This document shows, piece by piece, positions 50,883 through 58,360 of a DNA stretch of 64,000 bases. A program made the position numbers and the translations under genes. The stretch's first letter is position 1; every line of letters begins with the position of its first letter. Below the pieces are notes generated by a model. The model did no database searches. It was not told where the DNA came from and saw nothing but the letters and a program-made list of their open reading frames with translations. This DNA is from JAIMBK01 sp040755215. GTDB taxonomy: Bacteria > Bacillota > Desulfotomaculia > Desulfotomaculales > Nap2-2B. The stretch is from positions 1 through 64,000 of the forward strand of contig JBFMBG010000002.1 in NCBI GenBank assembly GCA_040755215.1. The letters run 5' to 3'.

Positions 50883-52229
50883 TTATTCCACGATATAGCC
50901 CAAAGCGCGCAGGCGGGCTTCGATGGCTTTCTTCTCTTCCTCCGGCATCTCCCGGCGGACAATTCCCTTGGGTTCGGCGCGGTAATAATCGTTGCATTGT
51001 TCGCGCAGCTGCTGCAACCACTTAGGCGCGTGGAACTTGAGCCGGTCGATCAGATTATTCTGCTCCAGAGGATCTTTCTTCAAATCAAAGAACTCTTCAT
51101 ACATCGAAGAGGCGTACCGGATGTATTTCCAGTTTTCCTCCCGCAGGGCCTGTCTTGCCCCCATTCCATAAACGGACCAGACCGTTTCGGCGTAGGCACG
51201 CTTGCCGTGCCCTCTTAATTTTTCCATGCACGGAACCAGGCTCTCGCCGTCCAGGGGCACTTCCACCTTATCCAAAATCCCCAGGAGATCCATGATGGTG
51301 GGCATAATATCAATAGACCTTACCTGGCCTTCGATTCTTTTCCCGATGCATTGCGGCGGCAGGTTGGGGGCTTTAATGATGAGCGGAATTTTCAAATCTA
51401 CATCGTAAAGGCTGGAGTGCGTGTTCGGCAAATCGCCCAAATCGACGGGGTCGTAGATATAATCACCGAAGGGCCAGCATTCGTTCCGGAGGGTAGTCCC
51501 GTGATCGCCGGTGATGACGATCAGAGCGTCGTCGTAATAGCCGACTTCTTTGAGGGTGGCGATTACGCTGCCGATGACTTCTTCGTCGGCCAGCTTGATT
51601 TTCGCGTCGTAATAGGCGTTTTCAGGCATTTCGCCTTCCTTGATGCGGCCGGAACGGACCAGGTATTCTTCCGAACCGGTATGGGTTTCGTAGAACTGGT
51701 TGTAAAGGTAGAAGGACTTGCCTTCGGCAGCGCATTGCTTGATAAATCTGATGTTGTCGTCAACGTATCTTTTGCCTACAGGCTTGGCGTGAAATCTTCC
51801 GTCCACGTTAACCCCCAGGGCCTGCCAGTGCTCTACGCCGTCGCCCCAGGTGTCGGGAGCGTTCGGGTCGGTGGGCTCGATGAATATATCGAAACCGTTG
51901 TTCATGCCAATCCCGGAACCGGCCACGCTCTGGCTCATGCACCCCTGGGTCGCCCAGCCCAGGTATTTTTTGATATACTCCTGAAGCAGGGGCGGGCAGA
52001 CGACGTGGAAGGGATCCCGGACGCCGGTATGCGGCCCGATCATGCCTGTCCAAAGGACCGGCGTCGCCGCTCCCGTATAAGAACTGCCGGAAATAACCGT
52101 GGCAAACACTACCCCTTCCCTGGCAAGCGCCTCAATGTTTTTTTGCCGGCGGTAGTATCCGTTCACGGAAAGGTGATCCGCCCGCACTTCGTCGAACTGA
52201 AAAACGTAGACGCATTTTGGCTTTCGCAC
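50883..52229 (-). CDS. Sulfatase-fold hydrolase, Thr-type active site
   Basis: 448 residues, same superfamily. Metal-site pieces FDEVRADHL and VITGDHGTTLRNECWPFGD, and FFDLKKDPLEQNNLI near the C-terminus. The formylglycine CxPxR motif is replaced by SGSSYTGAATPVLWTGM (T52 the likely nucleophile). No signal peptide. The C-terminus EARLRALGYIVE is like that of the CysD-like protein two genes on. First gene behind the sigma-54 promoter at 52371-52386. Substrate unknown. Confidence 0.8.
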   Translation of the reverse strand: MRKPKCVYVFQFDEVRADHLSVNGYYRRQKNIEALAREGVVFATVISGSSYTGAATPVLWTGMIGPHTGVRDPFHVVCPPLLQEYIKKYLGWATQGCMSQSVAGSGIGMNNGFDIFIEPTDPNAPDTWGDGVEHWQALGVNVDGRFHAKPVGKRYVDDNIRFIKQCAAEGKSFYLYNQFYETHTGSEEYLVRSGRIKEGEMPENAYYDAKIKLADEEVIGSVIATLKEVGYYDDALIVITGDHGTTLRNECWPFGDYIYDPVDLGDLPNTHSSLYDVDLKIPLIIKAPNLPPQCIGKRIEGQVRSIDIMPTIMDLLGILDKVEVPLDGESLVPCMEKLRGHGKRAYAETVWSVYGMGARQALREENWKYIRYASSMYEEFFDLKKDPLEQNNLIDRLKFHAPKWLQQLREQCNDYYRAEPKGIVRREMPEEEKKAIEARLRALGYIVE

Positions 52230-52370
52230 TTTTCGTTACCCCTTTCTTGTTATGATTTAACTCGCAAGATTTTCAAATTCAAGAACCAATGCCAAGAGCA
52301 ACCGCCAACCTAATCACCTTCCTTTATTCGTTTTTTATTTCACTTTCGTTGCCTGCAATCTATTGTCAAG

Positions 52371-52386
52371 TGCAAAAAACATACCA
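52371..52386 (-). promoter_or_regulatory. Sigma-54 promoter of the sulfatase-fold/CysD-like operon
   Basis: Minus strand TGGTAT-GTTTT-TTGCA. The GG and GC pairs are correctly spaced; positions 4 and 6 differ from consensus. The dyad at 52428-52445 is centred 50.5 bp upstream. Confidence 0.75.
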
Positions 52387-52427
52387 GACATGAAAAACAA
52401 TATTTTTTTAGCAATTCTATCGATGAC

Positions 52428-52445
52428 TAATACACTCTTGTATCA
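52428..52445. promoter_or_regulatory. Upstream activator site (dyad E)
   Basis: TAATACA-CTCT-TGTATCA. Weaker copies follow at 52498-52515 (CAATACA-ACAA-TGCATTA) and 52518-52535 (CGATACT-TTTT-TGTATAA). Confidence 0.72.
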
Positions 52446-52732
52446 AAATGATTGTAATTCTCGGAGCAATATCCTTAAACACCTGGTTAGTCACAGCCAA
52501 TACAACAATGCATTAGTCGATACTTTTTTGTATAAATTGTTCGTTATTCTCTCTTTCTCCGGTGCCTCCCGTCCTTCCGAAATAACTTCCCATTCACGTT
52601 CTGCCTGGTGCTCATTGACGTATTACGTGGCCAAAGCTTCTCATTAACCCGCATTCCAGACGGGAAATTAGGTGACCTACTCTAGATAGTCAGCGTTTAC
52701 GATACCGGGGCGCGATCCATTAAAAAAGAAAA

Positions 52733-52775
52733 GCCCTGGTCACCGACGGAATTTGGCATTTAATGCGACCAGGGC
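52733..52775 (-). terminator. Terminator of the TauE-Sat operon
   Basis: GCCCTGGTC / GACCAGGGC stem around a 25-base loop, followed on the minus strand by TTTTCTTTTTT. About 70 bases beyond the stop of the 96-residue protein gene. Confidence 0.85.
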
Positions 52776-52844
52776 ACCAGGGAGTAGGTAAGTTATGGCC
52801 TGAAACTTGTGGAAAGAAGCTTCCTTATAGGTTGCAAGATTATT

Positions 52845-53135
52845 TTAATAATCCTTCAGGAAATCTTCCATTACATCCAGGCTGGCTTTTTCCACGATTT
52901 TATTAAAGATTTTGTCTTTCACGTCCCTGGGCAGCAATTCGATGCTCTTGGTGGTCGCCGAATCGTATTTCGCGGTGGGGAACACCTTCAAAACCCTGTC
53001 CTTTTGCTCTTCCGTGCAGGGAACTTTAAGCACTTTCAAGCCGGCCAGCTGCTCCTCGGCCATGTCCGCCAGACCTACCTTCTGCAGCTTGGCGAGCCTT
53101 TCTTCGTTAATCCAGATATTGATTACGATACTCAT
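52845..53135 (-). CDS. Small protein downstream of sat, unknown
   Basis: 96 residues from ATG 53135, behind AGGAGG. Soluble, mixed alpha/beta by appearance, one cysteine (VPCTEEQKDRVL). It follows sat by 11 bases and ends the operon. No family is recognised. A small partner or regulator of ATP sulfurylase is conceivable on position alone. Confidence 0.8.
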   Translation of the reverse strand: MSIVINIWINEERLAKLQKVGLADMAEEQLAGLKVLKVPCTEEQKDRVLKVFPTAKYDSATTKSIELLPRDVKDKIFNKIVEKASLDVMEDFLKDY

Positions 53136-53146
53136 TTCGCCACCTC

Positions 53147-54409
53147 CTAAAACTTCATTTCCGGCAAGGTAAACACAGGATTTCTATCCTGCAGGTATTT
53201 ATCCGTCACGAAGGCCGAGCCGAAACCGTATTTCTCGGCACATTCCATAATCAGGTCGAACACTTCGGGTCTGAAGATCAGGCGAGGTGGCTTCACACCA
53301 TCCTGGATGATGCTCCTGATCAGCGTGCCGCTGAAGTTCTGGCTCTGCGCTTTATGGCCGCACAACCCCGAATAGGTGACTTCGGCACAAACGGGGCAGT
53401 ACCACCAGGCCAGCACCCGCACCGGTTTAATCCGCAGGTCGCTTTCCGGAATCTGGTCGAAGATCCGGTGCGCATCGTAAGGATCGTAGTACGTGCCCAC
53501 GCCGGCGTGGTCCCGGCCGAACATGTGGTGCGTAAGGCCCAGATTCGTCCTCAAGATGGCGTGGAAAACGGCTTCCTTCGGCCCGGCGTAGCGCATATCC
53601 CAGAGGGTGATGGAGGTGAGGTGGACGTCCTCCCGGAAATAGCCCGCTTTGCGCAGCACGTCGTGGCACAGGACGATGGCTTCGTCGATGTAGTCGCCCT
53701 TTCTCTTTTCGCCGATAATGGCGTTGACGAGCACGCCCGTAACCGTTTTTTCCACCGGCAGCTCGCCGTGGGCCTGCAGCCAGGAACCCTTCATCAGCCA
53801 CTCGTGCCCGGTATGCGGGACGTTTCTGGTCTGGTGGGCGACAATCCGCTGCCAGCCTTTTTCGGCGAATTTTTGCCGGAGCTGTTTAGGGGTGAAGAAG
53901 AATTCGTCAAACGGAGGGTTGATTTTGGGCGGATTAACCAGGGTGACCTTCCCGCCGAGGAACTTATCCTTGTACTTGTACGTCCTGGCCACTCCCGGGT
54001 GCTTTTCTTCCGTGGTGCCGTAAACTTTCTGGGCCATTTCCTGTTTGTCGTAGGTAAAGATTTCCTCGACTTCCAGAATGGCCATCGGCTTGTCCTGGTA
54101 GGTTAAGAGGACCTTGTCCCCTTCTTTAATTCCCTTTTCGTTGATTTCCTGATCCGACAGATCGAAAACGATCGGGATGGGCCAGAGGACGCCGTTGGCA
54201 AGGCGCATCTCCTTACAGACCCGGCCCACGTCTGCTCTGGTCATAAAACCTTCCAGGGGGGTAAAAAACCCGTACGCAATATCGATAATTTCTCTGGCGA
54301 TCTGGCCGCGGATGGGCACCGGCGTAAGTCCTTTGATTGCCCGGGCCGCCTCTTCCGGCGCCATTACTCTTTCGACAAGCTCTTTGCCGCCATGGCCGAT
54401 ATTACTCAT
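53147..54409 (-). CDS. sat: ATP sulfurylase, dissimilatory type
   Basis: 420 residues, homo-oligomeric Sat. Catalytic QTRNVPHTGHEWLMK (QxRNxxHxxHE; about 190-205) and GRDHAGVGTYYDPYDA, plus a CPVC...C zinc-like site as in many prokaryotic Sat proteins. It interconverts sulfate + ATP with APS + PPi. In sulfate reducers it usually neighbours aprBA or a pyrophosphatase; here it lies with TauE and unknown genes, with no apr or dsr in the window. The operon's first promoter is sigma-54 type (57638-57653). Confidence 0.96.
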   Translation of the reverse strand: MSNIGHGGKELVERVMAPEEAARAIKGLTPVPIRGQIAREIIDIAYGFFTPLEGFMTRADVGRVCKEMRLANGVLWPIPIVFDLSDQEINEKGIKEGDKVLLTYQDKPMAILEVEEIFTYDKQEMAQKVYGTTEEKHPGVARTYKYKDKFLGGKVTLVNPPKINPPFDEFFFTPKQLRQKFAEKGWQRIVAHQTRNVPHTGHEWLMKGSWLQAHGELPVEKTVTGVLVNAIIGEKRKGDYIDEAIVLCHDVLRKAGYFREDVHLTSITLWDMRYAGPKEAVFHAILRTNLGLTHHMFGRDHAGVGTYYDPYDAHRIFDQIPESDLRIKPVRVLAWWYCPVCAEVTYSGLCGHKAQSQNFSGTLIRSIIQDGVKPPRLIFRPEVFDLIMECAEKYGFGSAFVTDKYLQDRNPVFTLPEMKF

Positions 54410-54450
54410 CTCACTTCTCCTTCCCTTTCAAAATGTGCTTTTGGGGCGAA

Positions 54451-54669
54451 TCAACCGTTCGCTTCGTGCCTGATTTTGCTTTGTTTTTTACATCCATAAT
54501 CTTTTGGAGACAGCCTGTCCTGGACAGATTCATTGTCCCCTTGGGAAGAAGTTCTTTCTTTTTTCGAATTGTTTCTAAGAAGGACTTCTGCCCTATACAT
54601 TTCTGCCCTAAAGAAAGGCTCTTCCAGCGCTTTCAAAAACCACGCGTGAATTTTTTTAGCGGAAACCAT
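54451..54669 (-). CDS. Small basic protein, unknown
   Basis: 72 residues from ATG 54669, chosen for AAGGAG ten bases upstream (the frame opens at 54720 inside the preceding gene). N-terminal helix VSAKKIHAWFLKALEEPFFRAEMYRAEVLL, then a hydrophilic tail. It sits between the TIGR02186-like gene and sat. Genuine coding status rests on the ribosome binding site and position. Confidence 0.5.
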   Translation of the reverse strand: MVSAKKIHAWFLKALEEPFFRAEMYRAEVLLRNNSKKERTSSQGDNESVQDRLSPKDYGCKKQSKIRHEANG

Positions 54670-54689
54670 ACCAACATCTCCTTGATAAC

Positions 54690-55505
54690 TTATTCTCTTT
54701 TTATACCTGGCAACCGGCAAATTAGCTTCTCAAAAAAGCGAAACAGGAGATCGATGAGCAAGCCGGCCAGCAAGGCAATAAAAACAGCGTAAGTACCGTA
54801 TAAAGGACCATTTGTTTTCGCCATTTTGCGTATCCAGCCGGCAACCCCCGTCGGCTGGATAATCAGCGGGCTCTCGCTTTGGCCGATCACGCGGCCGTCC
54901 CTGATGGCGTAAGCGGTTATGGTCGTCTCCCCGTACGCCGCTTCCGCGGGTATTCTAATCAACGCCGAAAAGCTCTGCCCTCCTTTTTCTTCTTTTGTGA
55001 ACAGGGATTTTTCCTGAACAACGTACAGGCCTTTTTTCTTATACAGGCCAACCAAAGCATCAACGTATTCTTTACCCTCCCGGGCCGGCAAATCTTTGGT
55101 TTTTCCTCCGGTTGCAACGATAACCGTGGCCCGGTCGTGAACGGCGGCAAAATTGCCGTCCAGGCCCGTGTCTTTCCGAAGCGAAGGCGGCAACCGGTCA
55201 ATTTCCGCCGAAGTGTAGATTTGATACATTTTAGGCACATTTACCACTTCCGCCTGCGCTACATTCATCCACAAAAAGCCGACTTTCCCTTTTTTATTTA
55301 ACCTCTCTTTCCTCCCCGGCGATACCATCTTCAGATAAATGTCGCACTGCGCAGGAGCAGTGCCCGAAATATTAACGACAGCTCCTTTAAAACCCAGCCC
55401 CACCGCAATTACTCCGGGGTCGGGAGCCACGCGAATCTCCTGGGCAAAAGCAGCCGGCACGCCCGCCCCGAAGATAAGACAAAATACGAGCAGCCCAACC
55501 TTCAA
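54690..55505 (-). CDS. TIGR02186/Alph_Pro_TM-like exported membrane protein
   Basis: 271 residues from TTG 55505, which overlaps the tauE stop (TTGA) and follows GGGGGGAGG; the frame is open further upstream but those codons lie inside tauE. A signal peptide (KVGLLVFCLIFGAGVPAAFAQE) precedes an extracytoplasmic domain of about 200 residues and one C-terminal helix (about 238-260). It resembles the TIGR02186 proteins commonly found next to TauE/SafE exporters, so it may be an accessory of that transporter. Confidence 0.75.
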   Translation of the reverse strand: MKVGLLVFCLIFGAGVPAAFAQEIRVAPDPGVIAVGLGFKGAVVNISGTAPAQCDIYLKMVSPGRKERLNKKGKVGFLWMNVAQAEVVNVPKMYQIYTSAEIDRLPPSLRKDTGLDGNFAAVHDRATVIVATGGKTKDLPAREGKEYVDALVGLYKKKGLYVVQEKSLFTKEEKGGQSFSALIRIPAEAAYGETTITAYAIRDGRVIGQSESPLIIQPTGVAGWIRKMAKTNGPLYGTYAVFIALLAGLLIDLLFRFFEKLICRLPGIKRE

Positions 55506-56410
55506 TGGCCTCCCCCCAAAACGATCAGTGATGCGGGGGCTGCGAGTAAATTGTGAAGCATCTTGACCATTACGCCGAGAACGATGACCGAAAAAAAGAT
55601 GCGCAGCTGTTCTCCTTTCAAAAGGCGACCGAGGCGCGCCCCCACCTGGGCTCCGACCGCCGAGCCGAGGAGCAAAAGGAGAGCCAGCATAACGTCGACG
55701 GTTTCGTTGATAATCGCCTGGGCAAGAGTTACGTTTACAGCGGTAAAAATCACGGTGAAAAGACTGGTGCCTACCGCCTTGTGCGTGGGAATTCCCAAAA
55801 GGTAGATCATTACCGGCAACATGATAAAACCGCCGCCAACGCCCATTAAAGCCGCCATGACGCCGATAAAAAACCCGAGCGCAAATAAAACGATCACCGA
55901 ACATTCAATTTTTGAAACAGGGAAGAAAAGCCTTCCCGGCAAAGATTTGGCCAGGTAGAACGGCCTGCCGGCCAAAGAGTCGGCGCTTCCTTTCCCCCGC
56001 AAGGCACGCAAGCTCTCCGCAAACATAAACGCTCCTACAAACAAAAGCATAACCACATATACCAGCGTTACGATCAAATCAAAATTGCCCAACTGGCGCA
56101 ATATCTTTACTCCTGTTGCGCCCAGCGTTCCTCCCGTCAGTCCGCCGAGGAGCATGATATAGCCGAGCTTGAAATCAACGTTGCCTGCACGGCCGTGGGC
56201 CAGCGTACCGGACACGGAAGCAGCAACAATCTGGTTGGTATCGCTGGCCGCCGCCACCGCCGGCGGAATACCGATCATCATTAAAAGGGGGGTGAGCAAA
56301 AACCCCCCGCCGACTCCAAATAAGCCAGACAGCATTCCTACCACGCCCCCCAGGCTAAAAATTAAATAGGTTTTGATCTGCACGCCCGCCACAGGCAAAA
56401 ATATTTCCAT
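55502..56410 (-). CDS. TauE/SafE-family sulfite/organosulfonate exporter
   Basis: 302 residues, about eight helices in two repeats, each opening with the family's glycine-rich motif: GLFGVGGGFLLTPLLM and ALMGVGGGFIMLPVMI. Family members export sulfite or sulfoacetate or handle related anions. GGAGT lies ahead of ATG 56410. Position with the TIGR02186-like protein and Sat supports a sulfur oxyanion. Confidence 0.9.
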   Translation of the reverse strand: MEIFLPVAGVQIKTYLIFSLGGVVGMLSGLFGVGGGFLLTPLLMMIGIPPAVAAASDTNQIVAASVSGTLAHGRAGNVDFKLGYIMLLGGLTGGTLGATGVKILRQLGNFDLIVTLVYVVMLLFVGAFMFAESLRALRGKGSADSLAGRPFYLAKSLPGRLFFPVSKIECSVIVLFALGFFIGVMAALMGVGGGFIMLPVMIYLLGIPTHKAVGTSLFTVIFTAVNVTLAQAIINETVDVMLALLLLLGSAVGAQVGARLGRLLKGEQLRIFFSVIVLGVMVKMLHNLLAAPASLIVLGGGH

Positions 56411-56428
56411 TTTTTTCGACTCCCCACT

Positions 56429-56863
56429 TCATGAAGCACGCTGAATCAGTTTTCCAGCAGTTTTCTTCCCGGGTTTCGGCAAGTCAATTGCCTGGTGTTG
56501 AAGGGACAGCCTAAAAACGTAATGTTCTACCAGCAGATTATAACTTTCCATGGCCAGACCCAGGACCAGCAAAAGCAAGAGCATCACTCCGTAGGGGAAA
56601 AGCTGGACATCCCGGTTATTTTTGTCGTAGAGCTTCCCGGAAACATCCGCCCAGGTGTAAATTTCCATGGTATCCGGGTCTTGCTCCACGATGATATGGC
56701 GAGAAGGGTTAAAGTAATTTTTAAACAGACTTTCCCGCAAGCAATTAACCCCTGCCCAGAAAACCAGGAAAGCAAAAACGGCTACAGCCACAGCGACAAG
56801 TTTCGATAACGTCTTTAATTTTTTCTTTTCGTCCTGATTCAGGCTGAGGATGATTTGGTCCAT
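56429..56863 (-). CDS. Two-helix membrane protein, unknown
   Basis: 144 residues from ATG 56863 behind AAAGGAG. N-terminal cytoplasmic helix, transmembrane segments at about 22-42 and 88-105, and an external loop between them (SRHIIVEQDPDTMEIYTWADV). It is 18 bases upstream of tauE, in one operon. No family is recognised. Confidence 0.8.
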   Translation of the reverse strand: MDQIILSLNQDEKKKLKTLSKLVAVAVAVFAFLVFWAGVNCLRESLFKNYFNPSRHIIVEQDPDTMEIYTWADVSGKLYDKNNRDVQLFPYGVMLLLLLVLGLAMESYNLLVEHYVFRLSLQHQAIDLPKPGKKTAGKLIQRAS

Positions 56864-56951
56864 GACACCCACTCCTTTTACTTCTGTTTATTATTATTTT
56901 CATAAGTTATAATTTTCGCAAAAATCAATTTAATATAGATTAAAAGGTTTT

Positions 56952-57578
56952 TTATTTGACTCCCAATCTATTTAAAGTGTTTTTGGTGATCAAGATAAAG
57001 TTGGCGAGTTTCAAAGAGACAGAAGCGATCTCACGCCGCTCTACGACCGCAAAAGGCAAAAACAATTTAAAGCGGTATTTTCCGGTAGCTTCTACCGAAG
57101 GCAATTCACGTTCGATGACTTCGCCCAGCTCCCTTTCCATCTCTTTTTTTAAATTTAACAGGGGCAAGAAAACCTGCCTTTTCTGGCCGTCCATGACGAG
57201 ATCAATAAATAAAAGGTTTTCACCCTGAGGAACCCTTTTTCGGGGTCGGGTCCTCCCAATGCGGTAGTATATGTTTTGATTCTCAAAAACCCGGATGCAT
57301 TTCCACGATTCCTTAAAGCCCATCCGCCGGTTGGGAAAAGTGTAGAGGATTTTCACCCCTAAACCGCCAAGCAAGCGTTCAGCATGGCTCAATACGCTAT
57401 TCAAAAAACCATCGAAATCCCCCTGGCGGGGCGACTCTTCTTCGCCTTTCGCCCTTTCTTCCGCCAGCCAGCTCTTAAAACGACGAAACAGCTTCCAGTA
57501 GACCGACCCTTCTTTGTCTTTCTCCGAAAGCATCCCGCTGTGTTTTCCGTAACTTCCGGCAAGCTCCTGATTAGTCAC
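56952..57578 (-). CDS. Soluble protein, unknown, first gene of the TauE-Sat operon
   Basis: 208 residues from GTG 57578 with GGGGGAAGGAAA upstream. No membrane segment or signal; mixed alpha/beta with paired aromatic/basic strands (YRIGRTRPRKRVPQGENLLFIDLVMDGQKRQVFLPLL). First gene behind a sigma-54 promoter. No family is recognised. Confidence 0.82.
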   Translation of the reverse strand: MTNQELAGSYGKHSGMLSEKDKEGSVYWKLFRRFKSWLAEERAKGEEESPRQGDFDGFLNSVLSHAERLLGGLGVKILYTFPNRRMGFKESWKCIRVFENQNIYYRIGRTRPRKRVPQGENLLFIDLVMDGQKRQVFLPLLNLKKEMERELGEVIERELPSVEATGKYRFKLFLPFAVVERREIASVSLKLANFILITKNTLNRLGVK

Positions 57579-57637
57579 TTTCCTTCCCCCTGGAAAAAAG
57601 CAAAGCAGAAAGGCTTATGTTCGTTAAATTAAAACTA

Positions 57638-57653
57638 TGCAAAAAGCATGCCA
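57638..57653 (-). promoter_or_regulatory. Sigma-54 promoter of the TauE-Sat operon
   Basis: Minus strand TGGCAT-GCTTT-TTGCA, one mismatch to consensus outside the GG/GC core. Dyad 57694-57711 is centred 49.5 bp upstream and a second, 57760-57777, 115.5 bp upstream. About 60 bases to the GTG start. Confidence 0.85.
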
Positions 57654-57693
57654 CAATGAAAGACCCGGAATTTCCCGGTTTTTGGGCAAGATT

Positions 57694-57711
57694 TAATACA
57701 ATAATGTATCA
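57694..57711. promoter_or_regulatory. Upstream activator site (dyad A)
   Basis: TAATACA-ATAA-TGTATCA, upstream of the minus-strand sigma-54 promoter at 57638-57653. Confidence 0.75.
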
Positions 57712-57759
57712 ATAACTGCTATTTTCTCCTTATTTGACAGCAAAAATCAAAAAAAGGGG

Positions 57760-57777
57760 TGATACATAAATGTATTG
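57760..57777. promoter_or_regulatory. Upstream activator site (dyad B)
   Basis: TGATACA-TAAA-TGTATTG, between the two divergent sigma-54 promoters; 66 bp from dyad A centre to centre. Confidence 0.72.
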
Positions 57778-57945
57778 GGCCAGCAAATAACCGCATCATT
57801 ACCTTGCCATTCCGGCCAAGGCATTTAAAATTTCCTCCGGTTGCGTATGGAAATTAACGATACAGAAAAAATATAGACGATGCATTTTTTTATTGAGCTT
57901 TCTTCGGCTTGTCTCCAGGCATAGTAAAGATTGTGCCAAAAAGCA

Positions 57946-57963
57946 CGATACCTTTCTGTATCG
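57946..57963. promoter_or_regulatory. Upstream activator site (dyad C)
   Basis: CGATACC-TTTC-TGTATCG, centred 49.5 bp upstream of the plus-strand -24 element at 58004. Confidence 0.72.
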
Positions 57964-58003
57964 GTCATTTAAAAAAATAAAGGATTATTCTTGCCTTTTC
58001 CCC

Positions 58004-58019
58004 TGGTACATTTCTTGCA
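58004..58019 (+). promoter_or_regulatory. Sigma-54 promoter of the small membrane protein gene
   Basis: TGGTAC-ATTTC-TTGCA with correct GG/GC spacing; about 46 bases to the TTG start. Confidence 0.8.
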
Positions 58020-58065
58020 AAAACGGATTTAAAGTGAAAAATAGCACATAAGGAGGTAATTTTCA

Positions 58066-58260
58066 TTGGGTGGTATTATCGGGCTGATCGGCGGCTACGG
58101 GGCAGTTTTGCTTTGTCTTGCGATCATAGTGCTGATGGACAATGTTTACCATAACATGTGGGCGGCGGGAATTGTCGGCTCCCTCGCCAGTCTCTTGGTG
58201 TGGGGAATCACGATGTGGATTATTTTCTCATCGGCGAAAAAGAAGGAAAAAACTTTATAA
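58066..58260 (+). CDS. Small two-helix membrane protein, unknown
   Basis: 64 residues from TTG 58066, well placed behind AAGGAGG. Two hydrophobic helices (about 4-23 and 31-53) and a lysine-rich C-terminus (SSAKKKEKTL). It has its own sigma-54 promoter divergent from the TauE-Sat operon, so it is probably co-regulated. Function unknown; a small subunit of one of the transporters is possible. Confidence 0.8.
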   Translation: MGGIIGLIGGYGAVLLCLAIIVLMDNVYHNMWAAGIVGSLASLLVWGITMWIIFSSAKKKEKTL

Positions 58261-58278
58261 TAACTTACCTTATGGAAT

Positions 58279-58360
58279 CAATAGAGTAAGCAATCTGCCC
58301 TCCTCGGGACATATCGAGGGAAAAAACGAAACCGGCAAAAACAGCTTGCTTACTCTATTG
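58279..58360 (+). terminator. Long perfect inverted repeat acting as terminator
   Basis: CAATAGAGTAAGCAA (58279-58293) and TTGCTTACTCTATTG (58346-58360) are perfect 15-bp arms around 52 bases, which contain a smaller CCCTC/GAGGG hairpin. TTCTTTTTG follows on the plus strand. It ends the small membrane protein transcript. The right arm overlaps the last codons of the convergent activator gene, whose mRNA would also fold it. Confidence 0.75.

Larger units (their letters stand above)
52230..52732. promoter_or_regulatory. Regulatory region of the sulfatase-fold operon
   Basis: AT-rich, no gene. On the minus strand it carries the sigma-54 promoter (52371-52386) and, upstream, three dyads: 52428-52445, 52498-52515 and 52518-52535. 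The last two are centred 20 bp apart. The leader from promoter to first gene is about 130 bases. Confidence 0.7.
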
